Assembly (NCBI RefSeq): GCF_963678635.1
Contig: NC_087070.1
Location: 36,891,109 to 36,955,108 of the forward strand
Direction of reading: 5' to 3'
Length of the DNA: 64,000 nucleotides
DNA from: Symsagittifera roscoffensis
Taxonomy: Eukaryota; Xenacoelomorpha; Acoela; Convolutidae
Below are positions 41,247-53,400 of this stretch, piece after piece (the stretch's first letter is position 1; every line of letters begins with the position of its first letter). A program made the position numbers and the translations under genes. The notes below the pieces were generated by a model, which was not told where the DNA came from, searched no databases, and saw only the letters and a list, made by a program, of their open reading frames with translations.

Positions 41247-42342
41247 ATTTGCCCCAAGTCAATTAGCCCTATGCCAACTTGTCCTATACTAACTTGCGCT
41301 ACATGGCAACTTGTCCTATGCCAACTTGCCCCACATGACATTTTGTCCTATGCCGCTTTATCCCATTACTAACACTTTTACTTGATTCATTGATGTTCAA
41401 ATTGAGGACCAGCAAGTGCTAATGTACACTGGACTCGTTTCGAGATAACAAAAGACTCTAATCGAAAATATTCGAAGCTGAGCCTAAAAAACCATAATTT
41501 TTGGTAATTACACGCCAAACTCTCAACGAAACAAACGAACGCTAATTATTGACGGACACGATTTAACAAAAAAGCAGACGACAAAAACTACTGAGCACTG
41601 GAGATGCGCAAGATACAGTTCACACAAATGCCGCATGCTCGCCGTCACAGCAGGAGATGAACTCGTCTCAACAAAAAATGAGCACAGCCACGATGTTAGA
41701 CCTGGGAAAATTGAGGCAAACCAGATCATGCATCAGATGAAAAAAGAGGCCAGGCAGCAAATTAAACCTGTTTCAAGGTACATTATTTCAAGGCCATTAT
41801 TTCAAGGCCAATACTTCAATAATTTTGCTCTTTCCCTCACCCCGCCCCCTATTCTGGGTTACCCAGTATAGGGGGGTTTAAGGGGCGAGGCAGTACCTGC
41901 GGTTTTCCATTTCATTGATTTCATACTAAAATTTTTTGACTTCTTTAAGTTTTGAACTCTTGACTTCTTGATTAAGAGTGTTGTGCACTATTAACTATGC
42001 TATAGAAGCTTACAAAATCAGCAATCAATCTTTTGAAATTTTTAACTCGGCATGAAAGTTGCATTGAAGTTTTGCCGCTTTCATTTTGTTCATGCATGCT
42101 TTGAACTCATTTTGATTCAGCGCATGTTTAAATGATTCCGCATTTTGTTTCAAGCTTAATTGTTCAACAAAAAAGTCTTTCATCTTTATGCCGACATTAT
42201 GTTCTACGAGGATATCAAAGAGTATGGGGCAAGTTTCATTTTTTATTATATGGGACAAGATGGCATTGGACAAGTTGTCATCTGGGGCAAGTTGAAATCG
42301 GACAAGTTGGGCTGGCACAAGTTGACTTGGGGCAAAATGACA
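41247..42342. mobile_element. Fold-back element with repeat-array ends
   Basis: 41,247-41,367 is an array of CCAACTTGTCCTATG-like units starting TTTGCCCCAAGTCAA; 42,249-42,342 is its inverted counterpart (GGACAAGTTG units ending TTGACTTGGGGCAAAA). Between them lies a strong hairpin (41,844-41,877) and a minus-strand open frame (42,318-42,025, 97 codons) without recognised domains. Fold-back elements have such arrays as termini. Confidence 0.6.
41844..41877. other. GC-rich hairpin
   Basis: CCCCCTATTCTGGG and CCCAGTATAGGGGG pair with one mismatch around TTA; flanking CCCTCACCCCG and AAGGGGCGAGG extend the stem. It stands out in AT-rich DNA inside the fold-back element. Confidence 0.75.
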
Positions 42343-43352
42343 TGTAACCGTTTTATTAAGTCATTCGCTTCCCACTGAATCACAGCAGTACTTTCCAGAC
42401 CCCGCCTATTTAAATGAATAAGAGCAAATACTTGAGATTTCGCAGTCTGAGGAGCCATTGACCTGGCTGACTGCTTTCTCAGGGAAAGCATGTTCGGATA
42501 AGAAAAACGACTAGACTGAGAAGAAACGAATCCAATAGGCCATCAAAAAACAAATTTCTTTCTCAGTCACTCTGAAATGCCAGCAATCTTAATCTTGAAG
42601 TTGAGTAATCTGGCTTACCCAACCGATTTCAGTGAGATAATGTTCAATGATTTTTGTCACTTGGAACGAAGCTACTGCAGAACCAGAAAGCGTGTGGTTA
42701 TTGCTGAAAGAAACAAAAACTTTATCGACAGTTCAAAATCAAGTCTGGCAAGGATTTGCTTGGGAGACTTCGTGAAGCTGCTCTTTACTGAAAGTTTTGA
42801 GAACTTAAAAATAACGCTAATGCGGAGTACGAGTTGATAGAGCTGACCGAAGTCAGGATACAATATAAGACATTCATTGAACTAAGACCAGCAGACTTCA
42901 AACTTGAGGCAATTATATTTTAAACAGTTGAATTTCTAAGTGATATGCAAACTTTCCTACAATTTAGTGATGAGGCACAGCTTTCTGCTGAGATTTCGGG
43001 GATAAAACAAACGATTGATTTGCATGCAAGTCGATTTCTATCTTCACAAAACGAGGGATTGTTAGTGAAGCATTCAACGCTGATTAGTCAGAATGACCGA
43101 ACTGCATGGGGGTAAATGACTGTCGGATAATTTTTGCTCTTCATTTCAAGTGGTAAGGCAGGACACTTTGTTTTAATTGTCAAAATAATTTAGCTTATTA
43201 CAACTCAGGTACTGATAGAACTATTAAAAGAGTAAAGTGAGACGTTACTGCGGGTCAATTATGAGAAAAAAGTTGTAAAAACTCTCAGATTGGCCGTAAA
43301 ACATAAAAACTTATGGCTTGATCTCTCAATAGCACAATTGTACTAAGCCGAT
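42343..43352. other. No recognisable gene
   Basis: A plus-strand open frame at 42,577-42,837 could be worn gag of the adjacent retroelement, but I see no zinc knuckle or other signature. The rest is empty to my reading. Confidence 0.35.
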
Positions 43353-43775
43353 GGGAGTGCTGTGGCCCTGGAAGCATACGAGGGACCCAAATTTTACTTC
43401 AAAAGAACATGTTTTATGATTTGACGTGGAGTGTACAAAAAGGGTTTTAGGCTTCATGAACGTATTCATTTTTCAATCCGATACGCAGTGTATGGGCTAT
43501 GAAAAACCTTCTATAGTTTCAAAGATTACAAAAAAATACAATTAAATCGAATGCTCAACACCCAGTCACTTCATTTCTGGAAAACACGCAAGGTCCTGTT
43601 GTCAATGCAAAACGCAGTGAAAGCAATTTTACACTAAATGGTCAGAACACGTGTACCTGAGTTATTGCAGCCCGTAGGAGTTACTGACGCATGCAATTTG
43701 CATGAAAAAAAAACAACAACAAACGGTGACATTATTTTGTGAGCCGTTCACAAATTTCACCTGAATGCCAAGATA

Positions 43776-44070
43776 AAAGATCAACTGTACCTACTAACCC
43801 ACACAGAGACGGTCTTCCACAACTTGCACAAAGCCAAGTTTTTCAGTAATATTGGTCGTTAGATGCCAAACACCAGGTCGAACCAGAGAACGATGCAAAA
43901 GTTTGGGCAATTAACACCCAACTGTGGCCGTTCAAGAAATGCCAGCTACCCCAAGGGTTGAGGAATTTTTCCGTAGATTTTCAAAACTGCTTTGAGAGGA
44001 CTTTCAACGGAATCGAAAGAGAGATCAATGGCAATCTTCTACGAAAATTTACTGGTCTAAGAAAAAAAAA
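43776..44070 (+). pseudogene. Ty3/Gypsy-like reverse transcriptase fragment, copy 1
   Basis: Motifs in order: ETVFHNLHKAKFFSNI, LDAK...AINTQ, FKKCQLPQGL and FERTFNGIE, matching RT domains 3-4 of Ty3/Gypsy elements. A frame change and stop occur between KFFSNI and LDAK, and the catalytic YxDD region is absent, so it is inactive. Confidence 0.7.
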
Positions 44071-44539
44071 ACAATATAAATAGATTATCATGGCTGTCAA
44101 TGGGCAACGACAAAAAACAATCGGTCACAGCTCTTTTTTTTAGCTATACTGAGTGCTGTGGCGCTGGAAGCATACGAGGGACGCAGATTCTACTTCAAAA
44201 AAACATGTTTTGTGATTTGACGTGGAGTGTACAAAAAGGGTTTTGGACTTCATAAACGTATTCAATTGTCAATCAGATAGGCAGCATGTGGGCTCTCAGA
44301 ATCCTTTTTTACATTCAAAGATTGCAGAAAACAGGTAAATCGAATACTCAACACCCAATCACTTTTCTGCAAAACAAGCAAGGTTCTGTTGTCAATGCAA
44401 AACGCAGTGAAAGCAATTTTACACTAAATGGTCAGAAAATGTGTACACGAGTTATTGCAGCCCGTAGGAGTTGACTTTATAAAAAACAACAACAAACTGT
44501 GACTTAGTTTTGAGAGCCGTTCACAAAACTCACCTGAAT

Positions 44540-44840
44540 ACCAAGATAAATGTTCAACTGTACCTACTACCCCACAAAGAGACGGTCTTCCACAATTTGC
44601 ACAAAGCCAAGTTTTTCAGTAATATTGGTCGTTAGATGCCAAACACCAGGTCGAACCAGAGAACGATGCAAAAGTTTGTGCGATTAACACCCAACGGTGG
44701 CCGTTCAAGAAATGCCAACTACCCCAAGGGTTGAGGAATTTTTCCGTAGATTTTCAAAACTGCATTGACAGGACTTTCAACGGAATCGAAAGAGAGATCA
44801 TTGGCAATCTTCTACGAAAATCTACTGGTCTGTGAAAAAA
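44540..44840 (+). pseudogene. Ty3/Gypsy-like reverse transcriptase fragment, copy 2
   Basis: Same motifs as copy 1 (ETVFHNLHKAKFFSNI, KKCQLPQGL, IDRTFNGIE) with the same stop after FFSNIGR, so the break predates the duplication. No YxDD. Confidence 0.7.
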
Positions 44841-45106
44841 AAACAATATAAATAGATTATCATGGCTGTCAATGGGCAACTACCAAAAACAATCGGTCAC
44901 AGCTCTTTTTTTAGCTATACTGCATCAGGTGCTAGAATCAAGCTTGTTAATGGGATTGTTTAAACATTCTGGAGCACAAATTTACATGCGGTCCAAAAAA
45001 AAAGTTGCATCCGTTTTGTTGACTGGCGAAGTTCTACTGACCACTGATACACAAGTTGGACACGTGCTCAAAACAGTTGTTCTGAATTTATTCCCTAGAC
45101 AATGAC

Positions 45107-45298
45107 TTGGCAGTTACCACCGATGCATCCGAACAGGCAGTTGGCGGAGTCTTCTCGAAAGTAGCTCATCCTGTGACCTGCCTTTCAAAAAAAAATTATC
45201 AGCGGCCGAGTTCAAAGCCTGGAGCAAGTCTAGCAGTATTAAGCAAAACAAAATCAGCACTTGGCAAAGATCTGTTAGTCAATTTCTATGTCTTTTAG
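45107..45298 (+). pseudogene. Ty3/Gypsy-like RNase H fragment
   Basis: TTDASEQAVGGVFSK, HPVTCLSKK and, in another frame, LSAAEFKAW match the TDAS..A.GGVL...HPV.F.S+.L...E pattern of Ty3/Gypsy RNase H. A frameshift lies in the poly(A) run at 45,188-45,196. Confidence 0.7.
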
Positions 45299-45304
45299 CA
45301 GTGA

Positions 45305-47835
45305 GTGCTCATGAATGATTGGAACATTTCTAAGGCAAAAAAAAACGCCCAAAGAACTTGTTCTTGGACGAAACAGTACAAGCAACCGCAGATTTTTACG
45401 TTTGTGATCAAATTGTGTTCAAACCAATCAAAGATATCGATGCAAAAATATCAACTTTCATTAATCGATGTGTGCACAAAACAGCTTAGACCCAACCTAA
45501 TCCTTAAGAAAAAGCTGATCTCTTTAGCGACCACTAGACTGCGACATTCAGTCAACAGACCGAGATATCGATATTTAAAAGATGAAACAAATAATGCTGA
45601 AGATCTTGAGAGTCCAGTGCAACAAGGTAGCCAAATTCTACTTTCACCAGCGACCGAATTTCAAACCAAAAACGTACTCAGTGAGCCCAAATGATTATCA
45701 AGATTTGAAAACCAACGAAGCACTATTAGAGATCCAATACCAAGAGCTCTTTGAAGAAAAGGATGAAGGTTGTGGTGGCATGAGGTTTCATCCAAGTTTA
45801 AACTCTGACTTGCGATTTCGAGAGTAACTATAGGAACTCATTTGATCGATAGCAGCTGAACTGAATATGGTCTGACTCTATACTTAATACTGTCTCTCTA
45901 TTAAAAGAGACCGTCGGAATGTGTCAAACATAATGGAACTCATGATAATTACCAACCATATCATTGAGCTCAATGCTAATTATGTCGAATGCGTTTTAAG
46001 TATGAATTTACCAAAAATAGGAACATGTGGATGAAATTCATTTTGAACTGTGAGGAAATAAGTTGATTTTATGTGTATTTTTCTCAGTGATCAAGTTGTA
46101 AGTACGGACCTATTTTGAGGCAAATTTTTTCTCATTGACCTCAAACAAGTCTTCAAAATTACTCTTTTGTTGCGCACCGATCTATAACAGCAAATACTTC
46201 GCTAGGAACTGATGCACTACTAAGATGAGCAATCTGTAGTTGTTTTTGCGCTTATCATCTCAAAAACTTCAATCAAAGTCACAAATGAAGTAAGAAAAAA
46301 GCCACAAAAGATTTCAAACATAGGGCGTTACTTGAAAGCTTTTTAAACAGCATCGAGGAAACTCATCGAGGAAACAGCATCGTCAAAGTTTTGCGTATAT
46401 TTTCAAAACCTGAAAATGCTACATGGCAGTTTTTTTGTGATGTCAGACTTATCCAGCAAAATCTTGATCTACTTTCTTTGGATAATTTGGACAGGAACCA
46501 GGAAACTGCTGGAAAACTTAGGCAGGAAACAATTGCAAATTAAAGCAATATGTGACAGTCGAAATTTCTGTTTAAAAAAGTACCAAGCCATATCGATGAA
46601 AAGCCAGTCATAGTAAGCATTAGCAAAAGTTTTTCAAAAAAGGTGTGGATTTTTAAAAGGCAAAGCAAATTCTTCAGATAGATACATTGGACAAATACTG
46701 GCTGAACTAGCGCAAATTTCTACAGACTCATAAAATTGTTAAATTATTTTTTAATACTTCAAAATGAATCTGATGCAAAAATTGAACATCAACTGGCTAC
46801 TTTTGATCTCTTGCAACCTAATAGTCGATGGTTTGGGTAATTAGGTGTAGCCAACTAATGCACTTCATCTTTTTAACTTCCGCTTTTTTAGCTGTAATTT
46901 GGTGTTGAAAGCTACTTACTTTTTTTGCGTTTTTGCAAGAAGCATATTTTGAAGCCAATACGTCAATTTTTTTTCTGCTTCTTTTTTAATTTTCAAATCA
47001 TCATAGTAGGAATTTTTGAAACATGGCTTACTGACAATGATTCAGTAAGTCATTATTTTCTTCATTTTTTTTCAAAAGAAAAACCGTTAAACAGGAAAAC
47101 AAAAATGGAAAGAAGTTTCAGTACGGAAAAATGGAAATGCAAAACACGTTCATTTAGAAAATTGAAGTAATAATTTACCATTATTACACTGATACAAAGA
47201 AACAAAGATCAAATTTGAATAACCTCAAAACGAAGTTAACACTATGCCTTGTAGGAGTTTTTTCATAATGACGTGCTTGCTAACAAAGCAAAGAAAAATA
47301 AAATACAAGATCTGATACACAAGACAAGTTTCATCCTGCAGAGCAAAGCGAGGAATCAGCTAGAGTATCAGCACACACGAAAACGTGCACTGACCATATA
47401 ATATCATTAACTGTGGTTGATGCAAGAGTTTAGGAAGTCAATGGCAGCAACAAACTTTTTTTTCACCGTGATTAATGAAAAGACAAATTGTTTTGACATA
47501 ATATGTTTTAAAAAAGAGTGATAGAATTTTTTTTAAATGGTTGCAATTTTTATGTACATTACTTTGTTATGTACAAAACTGTAAAAATTTAATCAAGGCA
47601 TGCGTCGTTCTGTCAGGACGCACAGTCGAACCTTTCGAATACAACAAAAAACATTATGAAACACTTTAATGACGAAAAACTGATGAGAAGGAGGGTTCGG
47701 AGTATTCGAGAATTTCAAATATACATTTTCGATTTGCGGTCTGACATTTCTGAGAAACTTCAGAAATGACCATATTTTTGTTGAGTGATTTGCTGCTTTA
47801 TATTCATTTAACTCAGATAATGAGATAAATTGAAT
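45305..47835. other. Worn retroelement-like DNA, nothing identified
   Basis: Several plus-strand open frames (45,305-45,694, 45,582-45,827, 46,416-46,613, 46,925-47,170) have no motif I recognise. Their common strand with the RT and RNase H pieces suggests degraded downstream parts of the same or similar elements. Confidence 0.35.
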
Positions 47836-48888
47836 GTTTCAACGGAAGTCGACGAGACGCATACCCTAACTGTCACTCTTCCTGCAGGTCACTGCCCAGG
47901 TTCAGTAATGTCCTTACTAGTTTCCAAAGAAAAATCTGTCCTTTTCACTGGCAATTTCAGATAGCAAGTTGGTCATACGAAGCGGATAAATCGATTTTTT
48001 GACAATTTACAAGAATCTGATGTTCACAACTTTGCTAATATTTACATCAACAGAACGTTTTGCAAATTAGATTCCAATATTTACCATGAAGGGAGAGCTG
48101 TCTTCGAACCATCTTTCAAGCCGTTTCGGGAGGGCTCTTTTCATATCAAAATAAAGTGGTCCATTTTCGAAACAAAACTGTTGAACGTTTTTGTCGAAAG
48201 AGCTTGCTTTTAGATTCAACACTAAAATTCACGTTTCATTATGCCGGAATCAACTGTACAAATTTGTTCCGTCAATTCAAAATTGGCTCATCTTAGATGC
48301 CGAGAGTACAAAAATCTATTTCTACAAGCCGCCATCTGCGTCTGCGAACTTAAAACTGCCTTACAGTCCGGGCATTTTAAGTCCAGAAGTGCGTACAATC
48401 ATTTCAACCGCAGTGTTCTTCACTTAAAATGAGATAACGCCTGAGATATTGGTTGAACCTGAGTCTGAAAGAATCATTCCGTGCTGCTATTTTTCCCACT
48501 CTTCATTTCACGAAATGATTGATTTCCTTTCGAGTCTGCAGGTCGAAAGTTTTACAGCTTTCGTTTGTCCGGATAAAATTACCTCGCTTGAATCTGTGGA
48601 TTCTTTAATTCTAAACACGCTTTAAGGTCAGAACCCAAACACGTCAAACGATGTGGGTACAAAAATGTGGAACAATAAAATTAATTTCAATAAGAGTTAA
48701 ACGCAAAGTTTATCTGGAGAGCTTTTCAAAAAAAACTAAAATTTGAATACCAGCAGAATGAACCGGAATACCTTCAGTCATTGAAACAACCGAGGCGAGC
48801 TGTCGAAGGTGGAGATATTGAGAGAAATAATGCAGTAACTAATAAAAACGAAACAGCTGAGACAGAAAAAATAGAAACAACAACTTGA
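47836..48888 (+). pseudogene. Artemis/SNM1C-like (DCLRE1C) pseudogene
   Basis: Artemis is the metallo-beta-lactamase/beta-CASP nuclease of end joining. In order: LTVTLPAGHCPGSVMSLLVS (MBL motif 3, as LLPAGHCPGSVM in human), SVLFTGNFR (motif 4 with Asn for the metal-binding Asp), IYINRTFC (as VYLDTTFC), KELAF...TKIHV (as [10 protein letters not shown]), IPCCYFSHSSFHEMIDFLSS (as RACFSFHSSYSEIKDFLS) and EPEYLQSLKQPRRA (as EPKYKPLGKLKRAR). Stops at 47,962 (TAG) and 48,425 (TAA) and a frame change near 48,190 break it. The human gene has introns across this span; their absence suggests a retrocopy, though intron layout in this species is unknown. Confidence 0.7.
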
Positions 48889-49470
48889 TCAAATTGCTCA
48901 ATAATATTCAAAAACACAACTAACTTTTCGTACCAAATTTTTAAAAACAATATTCACTTTTTACTGTATTTCTTCAGCTTGTGTAATTTTTTTTACAGTT
49001 TTAGGAAAAAGATGATTTTTCAATTCAGTTTTTAAAAGGATAATTCCGATCAGCTTTCAAAAAAAACAATCCAGCCCTCCATTATCCCCTTAAACATCGT
49101 AACCATCTCATGTCAAATACTGATGAGTGATGATGATTTCTCAAACAAATACTGAAGCTTCTCATCTCAAACACTGATGACGATTTCTGATCCAACCACT
49201 GATGACACTTTGTTCTGAACCCAATAAATGTCTTTCGCTTATTGTGTTTTCCGTCCCAAAAAATTGAACAAACTCCCTTAATCATCGGGTGATCGATACT
49301 AAAGGTTGATATCCACCTCTTTAGTTCACCAATGTTTTAAGATCTTTTGTGGATTTCTCTGACAATGGATACTTCTTTGCTTTTAAACTCCGCGTCGCTA
49401 TAGATAATAGTTTCGCCTCTAGCTATTAATTGTTCATTTGCAATTTCAGTAATACGGAAAATCGGGGAAT
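48889..49470. other. Imperfect CACTGATGAC repeats
   Basis: 49,095-49,215 has four spaced copies of ACTGATGAnn with TCTCAAA-like spacers; the rest is AT-rich and featureless. Confidence 0.5.
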
Positions 49471-49479
49471 CTAGTTACA

Positions 49480-49750
49480 ACTTGCAAAATCAGCTTACAT
49501 TTGCGGACGCCGCTCACAAATTGTGCGGATTCCGCTTACAAGTTTTGCGGATTCCACATACTTTTTGCGGATTTCACTTACATTTTGCGGAATCCACTTT
49601 CAGTTGCTGAATCCAGGACAATTAGCTATATTTTCTTGTTACAAAATCCGCAACAAAACAAATGTGCCGACAAAATTTACGTTACAGGTATATGTATGCG
49701 GAATCCACTGAAATTTTGTCTGTGGAATCCACTTACATTTTGGAACATAT
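49480..49750. repeat. Worn ~26-bp tandem repeat, TTGCGGATTCCACTTAC
   Basis: At least six degenerate units (TGCGGATTCCGCTTACAAG, TGCGGATTTCACTTACATT and similar) with two or three more after a short gap at 49,620-49,690. Confidence 0.7.
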
Positions 49751-52029
49751 TTTAAGACTTGTCTCTGGAGTCCAGGAACATACAGACACAAAATTGTGCT
49801 CCTATCCAGTGCACAGTTTGGCCTCGTAATGATGACTGCACGCAAACTGTTTTATGTTTTGAATTTTGAATTTTTGTTATTCGTCGTCGATTGTCTTTTA
49901 GTCTATTCGCGTATCCAATCGGAATATAGATTTTTTCGGTTAACAATTTGCTTAACAGAATCTCTTGAAACACTTGCATCTTGGTTTAAAACAAAATTTC
50001 AACTTCTAGGCGTGTCCATTACTTATCTTCGAGTCAAAGAATACGCATGAGACGGGAAAAGTCGAGGGTTCGAATCTTGATCAGGAATTTTTTAAATTTT
50101 TCAAACTGGAACTATTTCTTTCCGATAAAAAGTGGGCCTATAACTAATATGCTGATGTTTTATCGGCTTAATTGCCACATCGCAGAAATGATTTTTTTTG
50201 TACGCAGTTTTCAAAAGTGTTGCTTATTTGTTTTAAATTATTCGTGCTTAACTTTAACTTTTTAACTTTACTAGCCTAGACTTCGTATTTTTTCGAAGAA
50301 AATTTATATTCAGTTTAAAGGATTTTGGTTTAAATTTTATTTGGTGTCCAATTGGTGCCATTTCAAGCGAAGCAAAAGTTTAATGCATCATTCCGGATCG
50401 CACAAAAAGATTAGAATAGAAATTATTGTTTATAGTTCAAAGTTTTTCATGACAAATTTTTTTTCAGTTTTACGGGAAGTTAATCAAGTTTCATAGGCTC
50501 AATTGCCGTCTGTTATTTAATTACTGAATTTTCATTAATTGCCGTCGATTGTGTTTGAGTAAGTGTTTTCCGCAAACACAACATGATTCCAGACAACATT
50601 TTGAATGTTTTAAAGTTTTTTCTCCTTCAAGAGTTGTGGTGCTTTGGACTTTCTTCTTTTGGAACATTTGTTTTAACTGCTATTTTTTTTCATCCACAAC
50701 AAATGCTTTCTTTCAAAACATCTCAAATAAAATATGAGTAGGAATACTGATTGATTCAAAATCCGATTGCACTTATATGTGATGATTAGCACTCTTCCAG
50801 ATTACCTAAGAACAAACATAAAAAGGCATTAACAGTAGAACTAAGAGTTTTACACAGAAAAAAAAAGAACCTTTAATTTATATTTCTCTCGAATTTTTGA
50901 TCAAAATAGGTAGAAAATTTTTGATTCGAATTTTTACCGAGCAGAAAGGTTAGTGAAAATCAATTTGTTTTGATCACTAGCCGTCATAGGTCTCTCAAAT
51001 TACAAAAATAAATTGGTAATTTCTTCGTCACTTTTCCTCAAAATTTCACAAAACTTTGAGCAACAAAGTTCCAAAACAACGTCAAAGTTAGATTTCTCGA
51101 AAACGTTCAAAATATATTCAAACTGACTTTTTTCAGTTTACCAAAGATTTTCTCAAACCAAGATATTCGGGTTTAAAAAAAGTTGGTTTCTCAAACCAAG
51201 GTTTCTCAAACCAAGATATAAAAAAAAGTTCCCTTAGGTGAAAAAAATCAGCGATCAATTATGAGTAGAAATACTGAAAGACTTATAATCCAAATGAATT
51301 TTAATTTGATGAGGACAATTTGTTTTTCTTTTTAACTTTTATTTCAACAACTGCTGTGGGTGATTCATTCCTTCTAGTAAGTAGCCTTCCTCCAGATTAT
51401 ATATGAACAGAAAAAAGCATCGAAAAGAGCTACTCGAAAATTTTTAACGGGACTAACAAATTTTCTGGCTCGAGCCAATTTTAGGCCGTATTAACAGAAA
51501 AACAAAAAACATAGACAGCATTAAATTTAATTGCAGCCAATTCATTGCCTGCTTTTTGTATCCAAAAAATTCAATTATTAGATTAAACAAATTTATGCTA
51601 TATTTAATATATAGAAAAAAAAACGATTCTCAGAAGCAGCTTCTCGCTTAGAACCATTTGCTAAACTTTTAATTTGTCACAATTACATGGTTACTTTGAT
51701 TAACCCTTAAAAACAGGGTTTATACCAATTTTACCATAAAGAATTTCATTGCTTTCGCAGTTTTTGTAACATGATCATTCATTACAGATAATTTGTTCTG
51801 GTTGAGGTCTTAAAAAATCCAACAATACGAACTTCTACGTCCGAAGTCAGCAACTTTTTTTTAGCAGTTACGACTTTAGGCTAGCAGCCGAACGAATATA
51901 ATCAATAATAGTCACATCAGTGGGTCATAACTGGGAGTCGTGCGAATGCTCCACGCCCGGAAGCTTCTTTTCGATCTCAATTTCTCTCTTCCTCGGCCGT
52001 TTCTTGTCTTTATCCGGCTTGTCTGTTTT

Positions 52030-52205
52030 TTTTCAGGTTGCCCTCAAAGCATCCAAAATTTTATGACAATAACTTTTAAATTTAGAGTGTTTCAACCCTT
52101 TGAAGAGCCCAGGCTCATTAAGGCCCACCATGTGATCTGTATGACAGTGCAAAAAGAGACCGTAGATTTGAGGTTATCACCATTGAAGCGATCAATTATA
52201 ACCTA
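52030..52205 (-). pseudogene. Artemis/SNM1C-like N-terminal piece, in copy 1
   Basis: Minus strand: LIDRFNGDNLKSTVSF, then in the next frame LHCHTDHMVGLNEPELF and KFKIYCHK. Human Artemis starts [20 protein letters not shown] and continues to HKDHMKGL; HxHxDH is the metal-binding motif 2 of the MBL fold. The frame changes within a run of five T. It shares this break with copy 2. Confidence 0.6.
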
Positions 52206-52712
52206 GGAAACTCTGATTTTGGACCGGCAAAATATGACAACATTATACAAAGAAGTGAGGTAAACAGTGAGTTAATAAAATGATGATTGAAGATACATTT
52301 CTATAAATTTTGAGAAAGAAGACCATCACATCTTCTTCTCTATGAGCCCGTTTTGAGTGTAAACATTTATCTTAGGTTTAGTTACAGCCATAAGTAGAGT
52401 TAAAAACTTGGGCGCATGGTTAACGACACGCGTGGATCCGAAAAACAAAAATTATTAGATTTACTTAGAGCAATTTCTCTCAGAACGGAAAAAAATAATT
52501 AAGAATTTAAATTTCACTGAAAAATAATACAAAAATTCACAGCATGAAGTGCCTGCACAATTGGAACAAAACTGAGCATTTTAAATGATATGGTATAAAT
52601 AAAAAAATGTTGATTGAGGAAAGAGTTTTGGCGAAAAGGCACTTGATTACGGCACTAACAAAGTTTTGGTACTAATACAGCTCATAACTAATATACTACA
52701 TAATTTCATCCT

Positions 52713-52718
<6 letters not shown>

Positions 52719-52744
<26 letters not shown>
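52719..52744. repeat. GA microsatellite, copy 1 (short)
   Basis: An (AG)n run of about 26 bases, the counterpart of a longer run at 57,508-57,559 in copy 2. Confidence 0.9.
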
Positions 52745-52974
52745 ATGAAACTCAGATGATGCTGCATGAGTTTAAAATCATGAGAATGAGACTGAGATGA
52801 GAGAAACGTGCAAGAATGAGACTGAAATCTCAGACTGATATTGAGACAGGAAGAAAAATTACTGAAAAAGATAGATACAGAAAATACTTAAAAATTAGAT
52901 CCTATTGTGAAGAAAAGTAGATTAGGGACTGATTGGAGAAATGTAGACGTTGAGTATAATTGTAGCGATTTCAT

Positions 52975-53400
52975 GGAGCGCCAAAATAGAAAAAGAGGTC
53001 AATTTTATAACTGTAGATGATGAAGACGACTGACTTTGCACTAAGAAAAAGTATTCTAAAAAATTTATGCGATCTTGAACCTTCAGGTAAATAGTAAGTG
53101 AAGTGACTTCGTGGATCGGCCAAAAGAGAAGAGGAGGTCAGTTCTATATTGGAGATGGTTGCACTAAAAAAGTTTTCTACTAAACCAGTCAAAAAAAATA
53201 GTAATATCAGTTTGAGATTCTGAGATTTTGAACCCTTAGGAAAACACGTGAAGTGATTTCGCGGAGCGCCAAAACAGAAGAGGAGGTAAGAACTGTACAC
53301 AATTGACTGTACACAACTGACAGTTTTCTATTAAACTAGTCATAAAATAACTTAGTAATACAAGTTTGAGATTCTGAGATTTTGAATCTTTACGAAGCGG
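52975..53400. repeat. Three ~130-bp tandem units, copy 1
   Basis: Units with GnAGTGACTTCGTGGATCGGCC, AAGAGGAGGTCAGTTC, AGTTTTCTA, AAACCAGTCA and GAGATTCTGAGATTTTGAAC blocks. A long minus-strand open frame across them (53,300-52,971) is a product of the repeat, not a recognised protein. Confidence 0.8.

Larger units (their letters stand above)
43353..44920 (+). repeat. Tandem duplication (~0.8 kb) within a dead Ty3/Gypsy-like element
   Basis: 43,353-44,145 and 44,148-44,920 are high-identity direct copies, both starting GTGCTGTGGCnCTGGAAGC and ending with TGGCTGTCAATGGGCAAC. Each contains the RT fragment listed separately. Offsets of 775-795 bases reflect small indels. Confidence 0.85.
40960..46080 (+). 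repeat. Two diverged copies of an unidentified coding-like motif
   Basis: 40,975-41,110 and 45,912-46,030 share GTCGnAATGTGTCAA, ACCAAnCATATC and TCGAATGCnTTTTA blocks in order, 4.9 kb apart; the translations share TNHI...N...CVL/CIL. They are probably parts of two copies of one retroelement. Confidence 0.4.

Noticed and set aside
47962-48427. Idea that UAG/UAA are reassigned, making the Artemis-like sequence a live gene
   Set aside because: The Dscam gene ends in TAA followed by a poly(A) signal and has no in-frame stops in 2,279 codons; the Artemis-like sequence also has a frame change.
50060-50085. tRNA gene at the GGTTCGAATC T-arm in the 4-kb unit
   Set aside because: No acceptor stem or anticodon arm pairs around it at the right distance; best read as a SINE-derived B-box.
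52971-53300. 109-codon minus-strand frame, and its counterpart at 57,932-58,150
   Set aside because: The frame runs through ~130-bp tandem DNA units; its internal protein repeats follow from the DNA repeat and no domain is recognised.
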